The notes under the pieces are model-generated. The model saw nothing but the letters and a program-made list of their open reading frames with translations. It had not been told where the DNA came from and made no database searches. Shown here in pieces: positions 57,955 to 64,000 of a stretch of DNA of 64,000 nucleotides (within the stretch, counting starts at the first letter, position 1; every line of letters starts with the position of its first letter). The DNA is from JAOTYV01 sp041557595 (GTDB lineage: Bacteria; Pseudomonadota; Alphaproteobacteria; UBA8366). Position numbers and translations under genes: made by a program. The stretch spans positions 1 to 64,000 of the forward strand of contig JBFFGE010000002.1 in the NCBI GenBank assembly GCA_041557595.1, in the 5' to 3' direction.

Positions 57955-59433
57955 TTACAGCTGGACGCGCGCCTTGTAGCTGAGCGTCGTCTTGCCCTGC
58001 GCCGGAACGGTCAAGTGCCATTCCGCACGATCCGACGCCGGTTTCGCGTGTTTCGCCGAACTGGAGACGATTGTCCAATCGCCGGGAATCCGCTCTTCCA
58101 AGACCACCGTGACCGGGTTTTCCGTGGCGTTGCGAACCTCGATTTCGTGATCCGCTTCATAGGTGTTCTTGGGCAGCCCCTGCTTACGGAAATCTTTCTG
58201 TCTGCGGGTTGCCGTGATGTCGAAGGCGCGGCCGAGTTTCAGCTCGATGGATTCGCCGCTGGCGGTGTGCGGCAGGCCGTCTTCGCCGAGGAATATCGTC
58301 GCCGCCTTGCGGGCGCCGCTATAGACCCGGACCGTGCCGGCCGGCATCGGCACGCCGAGACCGTCGGATTTGCCGTTTCTGAAGCGGAGAATCGTTTCCG
58401 CATTGACGACCAGGGCATTGCCGAACCGGCGCGTATAGAATGTGCCGTCGCCGAGGATCCGGTACTCCTTGGCGACCGGCACCTTGGGTGCCCGGAACAA
58501 CGTGATTTGCTTGGTCTCGCGATCACCGATCGACGCCTCCCGATCGACCGGATAGAAGTGCAAATCGGACACCTGCTGCGGTTCGGCGCGGCCGCCGACC
58601 GCAGCCACATTTTTAGCGGCCAATGCGCGCACATTGGGCCGGGTCGTTGACTGCCGCCGGTTGACTTGCCCCGCAACGAGGCGGAGCGTCGCCTTTTTGT
58701 AAGAGATGCCGCTGTTATTGGTGATCGTGGCGACGCCCTGCAGCGCGATCGCTGTTTCTTCCGCATTCAGTTCGGCGATGTAGTCCGCCTGCCAGGTAAT
58801 GCCGCTCGTCAGATACCGAATATCGACACGGGCGGTCGTCGCCGCCGCGCTGCGCAGGGAGGCCAGCAGGGTCGGGCGTTCGCGCAGCGTTTTCGGCAAC
58901 GCCTTGAAGGCGAGCCGCCCGGGTATCCCGGTCTCGATCTTGTCGCCGATTTTCAAGACCACGCCGTTGCGCGTGCTCAGCACGGTCGCGGCGACCAGGC
59001 TTTCCTTGCCCGTGGTCGGGTGCGTCTTGATGATGTGGACATTGCGGCCGACGGAATGCTTGAGCAGCGCTTCCGGCGTCAACAGATCGAATGCGAAGGT
59101 TTGTTCGATCAAGGTGACGGGCTGTTTCGCGCGCGCGGTCACCGCGGCGGTCGCTGGCTGCATCGACGGGCTGACGCCCGACAGGGCCAGATCATTGACG
59201 CCTTTTTTCAATTTGACGCGGCGTTGGTCCTGTATCAGCGCAAGGTTACCGTTGTAAATCGTGAGATCGAGTCGTGTCCGGGCCGCCTGCGAAACGGTCT
59301 GTTCCGGCTGTTGCGCCATCGCCGGGCCGGCAGCGGCGATCAGCACGGCGAGAATTGCCCATGCGATCGGCCTGTGAATTGGCCTGTGGATTGGCCCGTG
59401 ACGACGGGTAAGAGGTGCGAACTTTGGCGCCAT
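57955..59433 (-). CDS. DUF4139 family exported protein
   Basis: A 492-residue exported protein. The signal peptide (about residues 23-40, AILAVLIAAAGPAMA) is preceded by a long basic N-region with the repeat GPIHRPIHRPIA. The domain DUF4139 is visible in DLTIYNGNLALIQDQRRVKL, ITWQADYIAELN, ISYKKATLRLVAGQVNR and TYEADHEIEVRNATENPVTVVLEE. Function is unknown; the predicted all-beta body suggests an envelope protein. It converges with rmuC (10-bp gap). Confidence 0.78.
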   Translation of the reverse strand: MAPKFAPLTRRHGPIHRPIHRPIAWAILAVLIAAAGPAMAQQPEQTVSQAARTRLDLTIYNGNLALIQDQRRVKLKKGVNDLALSGVSPSMQPATAAVTARAKQPVTLIEQTFAFDLLTPEALLKHSVGRNVHIIKTHPTTGKESLVAATVLSTRNGVVLKIGDKIETGIPGRLAFKALPKTLRERPTLLASLRSAAATTARVDIRYLTSGITWQADYIAELNAEETAIALQGVATITNNSGISYKKATLRLVAGQVNRRQSTTRPNVRALAAKNVAAVGGRAEPQQVSDLHFYPVDREASIGDRETKQITLFRAPKVPVAKEYRILGDGTFYTRRFGNALVVNAETILRFRNGKSDGLGVPMPAGTVRVYSGARKAATIFLGEDGLPHTASGESIELKLGRAFDITATRRQKDFRKQGLPKNTYEADHEIEVRNATENPVTVVLEERIPGDWTIVSSSAKHAKPASDRAEWHLTVPAQGKTTLSYKARVQL

Positions 59434-59494
59434 GTGTATGTCTTTCTCCGCCCCGTGGACCGGGGCCGCTGTGCTTCCGATTCCGGTGGGTAGA

Positions 59495-60125
59495 CTATTC
59501 GATCATCGCCGCGCCGACGAGGAAATTGGCGATCAATTTTGCCGCTCCCGGAAGCGTTCGGTAGCGCCGGGCCAACGCGGGATCGACGTCGCGCCAGGAA
59601 GCGGCAAGATTGCTATCGGTCGGACCGCGCGAGGATTACCGCGTCTGGCGGCGGCTCCGTCACATGATCGTAGTTGGCGAAATGAAATGGCGACGACCGG
59701 GCGTATCCTTCGAACAGGACGTGCCGGCCGCCGCCGGCAGTCGTTCGGACGGCGTGGCTGCCGGCGCAGGGCCCGCCGTCCAGCGGTTCCACCCGGCCGC
59801 CCAGCATGACCGCCACCAGCTGATGGCCGCCGCATATCGCCAGCAGGGATCGGCCGGTCTGCCGGTACTCGTGGAGCCATTCCACGGTTGCGCGCTGCCA
59901 TGGCAGGCCTTCATGGACCGAATGCCAACTGCCGCCGACAATGACCGCATCGGCATGTTCCGGCGCCGGCAGCGGCGCTCCCCGGCACACCGCTGCGCCG
60001 TGCAGATCGACCCGCTCGTCCAGCGCCAGATCCCGCAGGCAAAGGCGGAACCAGTGAACCTCATCGTCGCCGCTGGGTTGGCCGGCATAGAGCGTCGGGT
60101 CGTAGCGGCCCGGCGCGCCGAGCAT
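59495..60125 (-). pseudogene. Class I glutamine amidotransferase-like gene with frameshift
   Basis: The first 170 codons (60125-59613) read as a GATase1 domain with the nucleophile in LLAICGGHQLVAVMLGG and HFANYDHVTEPPPDAVILARS. A TAG follows at 59613-59615. Skipping one base gives a 39-codon frame (SNLAASWRDVDPAL, then AKLIANFLVGAAMIE) ending at 59495, which looks like the true C-terminus. The catalytic QFHPE-type motif is missing even then. In-frame codons before the ATG (LKRLLFIS) suggest that the original start was a CTG overlapping the recR stop. The gene is probably inactive. Confidence 0.7.
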
Positions 60126-60145
60126 GGATATGAAGAGCAGGCGTT

Positions 60146-60739
60146 TCAGTCTTGCACCGTGCGCCGCGCCCGCAGCGCGGCTGTCAGCGTACCGTCATCC
60201 AGGTAATCGAGTTCGCCGCCGACCGGCACGCCATGCGCCAGCCGCGTAACCGCGACTCCGGTCGGGGCCAGCCGCTCGGCGAGATAATGCGCCGTCGTTT
60301 GGCCGTCCACCGTGAGGTTGGTCGCGAGGATAACTTCCGTTACCGCCGCGTCGGCGGCGCGGTCGACCAGCGTGCCGATATTGAGGTCTTCCGGTCCGAT
60401 ACCGTCGAGGGCGGATAGATGGCCGCCGAGAACGTGATAGCGCCCCTTGAAGGACCCGGTCCGCTCGAGCGCCCAAAGATCCGCGACCTCCTCCAGCACG
60501 CAAATCAAGGCGGGGTCGCGTTTGTGGTCCAGGCAAATGCCGCAAGGGTCCGCGGTATCGAGATTGCCGCATTGGGAGCATGTCCGCACGCTGCGCGCGA
60601 CCTGATCCAGCGACCGGGTAAGCGGCTCCATCAGGCTTTCGCGCTTCTTGAGCAAATGCAGCGCCGCCCGGCGCGCCGACCGGGGGCCAAGCCCCGGCAG
60701 GCGCGCCAGGAGTTGTATCAGGCGTTCGACTTCGGTCAT
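60146..60739 (-). CDS. recR: Recombination mediator RecR
   Basis: A 197-residue RecFOR-pathway protein that helps load RecA on gapped DNA. The helix-hairpin-helix LPGLGPRSARRAALHLL, the four-cysteine zinc finger CSQCGNLDTADPCGIC, and the Toprim segment ICVLEEVADLWALERTGSFKGRY-type region are present. LATNLTVDGQTTAHYLAERL completes the Toprim domain. The frame is open to 60853, but the ATG at 60739 (MTEVERLIQLL) is the standard start. It follows ybaB by 13 bp. Confidence 0.96.
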   Translation of the reverse strand: MTEVERLIQLLARLPGLGPRSARRAALHLLKKRESLMEPLTRSLDQVARSVRTCSQCGNLDTADPCGICLDHKRDPALICVLEEVADLWALERTGSFKGRYHVLGGHLSALDGIGPEDLNIGTLVDRAADAAVTEVILATNLTVDGQTTAHYLAERLAPTGVAVTRLAHGVPVGGELDYLDDGTLTAALRARRTVQD

Positions 60740-60752
60740 CGGGGGTGTGCGC

Positions 60753-61076
60753 TCAAAACGGCAGTTTGAAGCCCGGGGGCAATTGCAGCCCGCCCATAAG
60801 CGACGCCGTCTCTTCCTGAACTTTCGTTTCGAGCTTGGCTTTGGCATCGCCATACGCCGCGACGATCAGGTCTTCAAGAATTTCCATCTCGTCCGGCTTG
60901 GCCAGTGCCGGATCGATCTTGATACTGCGAATCGCGCCTTTGCCGTTCAACGTGATCGCGACCATGCCGCCGCCGGCATTGCCCTCGATCTCGATGAATT
61001 CGAGCTTTTCCTGCATCTCGGCCATCTTGGTCTGCATTTCCTGAGCCTGCTTCATGAGTTGGCCAAGGTTTTTCAT
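60753..61076 (-). CDS. ybaB: YbaB/EbfC family nucleoid-associated protein
   Basis: A 107-residue DNA-binding protein with the family start MKNLGQLMKQAQEMQTKMAEMQ, a glycine-rich GNAGGGMVAITLNGKG segment and DLIVAAYGDAKAKLE. It sits between dnaX and recR, its usual position across bacteria. It dimerises and binds DNA; the physiological role is not settled. Confidence 0.96.
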   Translation of the reverse strand: MKNLGQLMKQAQEMQTKMAEMQEKLEFIEIEGNAGGGMVAITLNGKGAIRSIKIDPALAKPDEMEILEDLIVAAYGDAKAKLETKVQEETASLMGGLQLPPGFKLPF

Positions 61077-61079
61077 TCA

Positions 61080-62843
61080 CTATTCCTTTTCATCCGCAAG
61101 AAGGAGGTCGATTTCATCGACGGCATCGTCATCCATATCGTCCGGTGCGGCCTCGAGACCAGCCATCTGGTCGGGCGCCCGCGGCGTGACCTTTCGAATC
61201 GTGGCGCCGGGGAAGGCGGCCTTTACCGCTTGCACCAGCGCCAGGGATTCCGCCGCGTCGACGCGCTGCCGCTCTTCCGCGGCCGCTTGCTCGGCCAGAG
61301 TCGGATCGCCGGAGTCCTGGGAAACGCTCACGACCCAGCGTTCGCCGGTCCAGTTGGTAAGCATGCTCGCGGTGTTGCTGGCGAGATCGCGCGGGGCGTG
61401 TTGGTTTGGGCGGATTTCGATGCGGCCGCGCTCGAAGTGAACCAGATGGACGTTATTGTAGAGTTGCGCGCGTACGCCGACCTCGCGGCGGGCCTGGAAC
61501 AATTCGACCGCTTCGCGGAAACTTTGCGGTATCAGCGCCGAGGCGGGCGCACTTTCCGTCTGGGCGGCCGGCGCCGGGTCGGCGATAGCCGCGACCGGTC
61601 CGCCGGCACCGGCGGCGCTTGCGCTGCCGTTGGATGCGCCCGGCGGCTCCGTTGGCGCGGGCGCCGGTTTCCCGGCCGGGGCCGCATCCGGCCGTGCCAG
61701 CGTGCTCGGCGGCGGCAGCTCGGTCGCAAATGCGAGGCGCACCAGCACCATTTCGGCCGCCTGCAGCGGTGCCTGCGCGCGCTGGGTCTCCTCGAGTCCG
61801 CGCAGCAGCATTTGCCAGGTTCGCGTGAGGATGGGCATGCTCAGTTTTGCCGCCATCTCGCCGCCCTGGGTCCGTTCCACTTCGGGCGTGTAATTGGCTT
61901 CGGCGACTTCCGGCGCGATCTTGATCCGGGTAATCCAATAGGTGACGTCGAGCAGGTCCTGGACCACAGCAACCGGATCCGCCCCGTCGCGGTACAACGA
62001 CTGCATTTGCCCGAGAACGGCCTTGATATCGCCGGCCATCAATTTGTCGAACAGGTCGAAGACGGCCGTGCGGTCGGCAAGCCCGAGCATGCCGCGCACC
62101 TGCTCGGCGGTGACCGTGCCGGCGCCGAGCGCGATGCCCTGGTCGAGCAGGGAGAGGCCGTCGCGCACCGAGCCGTCGGCGGCGCGGGCGATCAGGCGGA
62201 TCGCCTCTTCTTCCGTTTTGACGTCCTCGCGCGCGGCGATGTCTTCGAAATGCTGGGCCAACTCGGCGGTATCGAGGCGCCGCAGATCGAATCGCTGGCA
62301 GCGCGAGAGGACGGTCACCGGCACTTTGCGAATTTCCGTGGTCGCGAAAATAAACCGGACATGCTCCGGCGGTTCTTCCAGCGTCTTGAGCAGCGCATTG
62401 AAGGCGTTCTTCGAGAGCATGTGCACTTCGTCGATGATATAGACCTTGAAGCGCGCCGAGGCCGGGCGGTAGCGCACGCCGTCGATCAGCTCCCGGATGT
62501 CGTCGACTCCGGTGCGGCTGGCTGCGTCCATTTCCATGACGTCGACATGGCGGTCTTCGGCGATGGCAACGCAGTGGTCGCAGACGCCGCAAGGCGCGAT
62601 GGTAATGCCGCCGGTGCCGTCCGCACCGACGCAGTTGAGCGCGCGGGCGATGATCCGGGCCGTCGTCGTTTTGCCGACGCCGCGCACTCCGGTCAGCATA
62701 TAGGCATGCGCGATCCGGCCGCTTTCGATGGCATTCGACAGCGTTCGGACCAGAGCGTCCTGGCCGATCAATTCGTCGAAAGTGCTCGGCCGGTATTTCC
62801 GGGCGAGGACGCGGTAGGCGTCGGTATTAGTGTCCGTTGCCAT
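61080..62843 (-). CDS. dnaX: DNA polymerase III subunits gamma and tau
   Basis: Clamp-loader ATPase, 587 residues. It has P-loop GVRGVGKTTTARIIA (about residues 54-68), the zinc-binding cysteines in CVGADGTG and PCGVCDHC, Walker B YIIDEVHMLS, and the sensor 1 region FIFATTEIRKVPVTVLSRCQRF. The tau-specific C-terminal half has a Pro/Ala-rich linker (about residues 380-440) and a domain ending in acidic residues. No poly-A slippery site for gamma was noticed. It lies 3 bp before ybaB. Confidence 0.97.
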   Translation of the reverse strand: MATDTNTDAYRVLARKYRPSTFDELIGQDALVRTLSNAIESGRIAHAYMLTGVRGVGKTTTARIIARALNCVGADGTGGITIAPCGVCDHCVAIAEDRHVDVMEMDAASRTGVDDIRELIDGVRYRPASARFKVYIIDEVHMLSKNAFNALLKTLEEPPEHVRFIFATTEIRKVPVTVLSRCQRFDLRRLDTAELAQHFEDIAAREDVKTEEEAIRLIARAADGSVRDGLSLLDQGIALGAGTVTAEQVRGMLGLADRTAVFDLFDKLMAGDIKAVLGQMQSLYRDGADPVAVVQDLLDVTYWITRIKIAPEVAEANYTPEVERTQGGEMAAKLSMPILTRTWQMLLRGLEETQRAQAPLQAAEMVLVRLAFATELPPPSTLARPDAAPAGKPAPAPTEPPGASNGSASAAGAGGPVAAIADPAPAAQTESAPASALIPQSFREAVELFQARREVGVRAQLYNNVHLVHFERGRIEIRPNQHAPRDLASNTASMLTNWTGERWVVSVSQDSGDPTLAEQAAAEERQRVDAAESLALVQAVKAAFPGATIRKVTPRAPDQMAGLEAAPDDMDDDAVDEIDLLLADEKE

Positions 62844-62897
62844 GAGGCGGGACTTTTCTCTCGTTGCGAATCCTGCTGCGGGCTCCCTTTATCGGGT

Positions 62898-62994
62898 GGA
62901 AGACTGGACCCACGACCCGAACCTGACTCGTTACGGCTGCTTCCTTCCGGATCTGACCGGGTTGGCGAGGGACTCGTCCGCAAGCCAGCCTTCC
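62898..62994 (-). ncRNA. ffs: Signal recognition particle RNA (4.5S)
   Basis: A 97-nt RNA on the minus strand. The conserved tip region GGTCAGATCCGGAAGGAAGC followed by AGCCGTAACGA is the SRP domain IV loop. The ends GGAAGGCTGG and CCAGTCTTCC pair to close the hairpin, which fixes the boundaries. It lies just upstream of dnaX, as in many Alphaproteobacteria. It binds Ffh to target membrane proteins. Confidence 0.95.
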
Positions 62995-63096
62995 GCGGCC
63001 AATATAGCAGTCAGCGCCCCGCCCTTGCCAACAAGAGTCTCGGGCCTGCGGGCTGGAAGTTGCACGGCCGGAACAACCGTGCCAATTTTGCCGCCC

Positions 63097-64000
63097 ATGA
63101 CCATGCGACGGCCTAACATCTATGCCGATTTCGTGATCGATCGCGCCGGACACCTGCGGCGCGACGATGACTGGCTCGACAACTGCTTGCGGGACGCGGC
63201 AAGCCGGCTCATCCCGGTTTGGCGGACGCACAGCCTTGTGCGGACCGGTGCGGAAGCGCCGGAAAGCGTGGTCCTGCCGATGGATCCGGCAATCGCTTCG
63301 CAATCGAGCCTGGTGGTCTTTCTGGGGCTGGTAGAAGACGTGCCGCATTTTGCCGTCGACCTGTCCGACCATGAACAACCGCCGCTGCGCGAGCATGGCG
63401 AATTCACCGATTTGCGCCGGGTCGGTCAATTCATGGCGCCGGGCGAAGGCGGCTTGCTGGCCTATGCCCGGGCGATGATGAACTGGCACGCGCGGCATCG
63501 CTTCTGCAGCGCCTGCGGCGGCCCCACTGAAATCAGGGATGCCGGTCATGTACTGCGGTGTTCCAATGCCGAGTGCGGAACGCTTTGCTTCCCGCGCACC
63601 GATCCCGCCGTGATCATGCTGGTGCATGACGGCGGCGACCGGGTGGTATTGGGGCGCAAGGCCAATATGCTGCCGGGTCAGCACTCGATCCTCGCCGGCT
63701 TCGTTGAGCCGGGCGAGAGCCTGGAAGATGCGGTTGCCCGCGAGGTGTTCGAGGAAGTCGGCTTGCGCATCACCGACACGATCTACCATTCTTCGCAACC
63801 CTGGCCGTTTCCGGCGAACATCATGCTCGGCTTTACCGCCCGGGCGACGACCTTCGATCTTGATGTCGACTATCACGAGCTGGAGGACGGCGCGCGCTGG
63901 TTCAGCCGCGACGAACTGCGCAATTCGCCGGAAGACGCGACCCTGCGCCTGCCCCGGAAGGACTCGATATCGCGCCGCCTGATCGACGAGTGGCTCGAAG
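63097..64000 (+). CDS. nudC: NAD+ diphosphatase (Nudix), 3' end outside the window
   Basis: At least 301 codons, still open at the window edge. The zinc-ribbon HRFCSACGGPTEIRDAGH with RCSNAECG, then a Nudix box GFVEPGESLEDAVAREVFEE followed by VG, and the downstream SQPWPFPANIMLGFTA, which is the NudC-specific SQPWPFPxS-like motif. The enzyme splits NADH/NAD+ and removes NAD caps from RNA. The start is MTMRRPNIYADF; ATG 63097 or 63103. It is divergent from the SRP RNA and dnaX. Confidence 0.93.
   Translation, partial: MTMRRPNIYADFVIDRAGHLRRDDDWLDNCLRDAASRLIPVWRTHSLVRTGAEAPESVVLPMDPAIASQSSLVVFLGLVEDVPHFAVDLSDHEQPPLREHGEFTDLRRVGQFMAPGEGGLLAYARAMMNWHARHRFCSACGGPTEIRDAGHVLRCSNAECGTLCFPRTDPAVIMLVHDGGDRVVLGRKANMLPGQHSILAGFVEPGESLEDAVAREVFEEVGLRITDTIYHSSQPWPFPANIMLGFTARATTFDLDVDYHELEDGARWFSRDELRNSPEDATLRLPRKDSISRRLIDEWLE

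Noticed and set aside
60648..63116. Plus-strand open frame of 822 codons antisense to dnaX, ybaB and recR
   Set aside because: It lies opposite three unmistakable conserved genes and crosses the SRP RNA; its composition is that expected from antisense reading of GC-rich codons.

Overview
The window is about 64 kb of GC-rich, gene-dense chromosome from an alphaproteobacterium. Gene order and content resemble Rhodospirillales-type genomes: rpmH-rnpA-yidD-yidC-engB-argB, recR-ybaB-dnaX with the SRP RNA gene just upstream, argH-lptM-lysA, chorismate mutase-hisC-tyrC diverging from metX-metW, and ftsE-ftsX diverging from a zinc-ribbon protein gene. No taxonomic search was possible, so the placement is an inference from gene families and synteny. 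There is no rRNA operon, prophage, insertion sequence or CRISPR array.

Layout. 1-7.2 kb: acyl-CoA and B12 metabolism. It holds methylsuccinyl-CoA dehydrogenase of the ethylmalonyl-CoA pathway, a PduO-type cobalamin adenosyltransferase, etfBA, 3-hydroxybutyryl-CoA dehydrogenase and a TauE/SafE permease gene broken by an amber codon. 7.2-17.7 kb: a TlpA-like thioredoxin, argH-lptM-lysA, a TIGR02302 membrane protein, a zinc-ribbon protein, ftsEX, a YdcF-like protein and a PlsC-like acyltransferase. 17.7-29 kb: class II (B12-dependent) ribonucleotide reductase, ChaC, a DUF2125 protein, aromatic amino acid genes, metXW and an MscS-type channel. 29-35.3 kb: a GldA/F/G-like ABC operon with a cobalamin-binding-like protein, then a second hydroxyacyl-CoA dehydrogenase. 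35.3-42 kb: a secreted nuclease, tRNA-Arg(ACG), a large lipoprotein, panBC, an orphan histidine kinase and a TVP38 protein. 42-47 kb: rpmH to argB and a HAD nucleotidase. 47.2-51.7 kb: an accessory block. 51.8-64 kb: dapDE, truA-fmt-def, rmuC, a DUF4139 protein, a frameshifted amidotransferase, recR-ybaB-dnaX, SRP RNA and the start of nudC.

The most unusual item is in the accessory block, which separates the argB/nucleotidase end from dapD. A 95-residue protein (49920-50207, minus) has residues 23-63 closely matching the clamp helices of RNA polymerase beta' (RpoC), the main docking site for sigma region 2 and for NusG-type factors. Nothing else of RpoC is present. It lies in a run of small genes (carboxymuconolactone decarboxylase, YHS, DUF4142, cupredoxin) beside a TetR regulator. 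Two identical palindromic operators overlap the predicted -10 elements of both divergent promoters. A free clamp-helix decoy that binds sigma or NusG is a testable possibility.

A family of about 105-bp two-hairpin repeats occurs three times (13138, 37809, 48323), and a different two-hairpin element occurs once (35320). All four begin TAGAGC, and in three of them this end supplies the TAG stop of the gene in front. Several genes are damaged: two have single in-frame amber codons (6413-7174 and 50365-50919), one is frameshifted (59495-60125), one is an N-terminal thiolase remnant (7-120), and one possible glutathione peroxidase remnant lies at 33821-34045.

Cobalamin is a recurring theme: the ethylmalonyl-CoA pathway enzyme, the adenosyltransferase, NrdJ, a BtuF-like protein and an epimerase-like VOC protein. 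Promoters reported here are hexamer matches read by eye.
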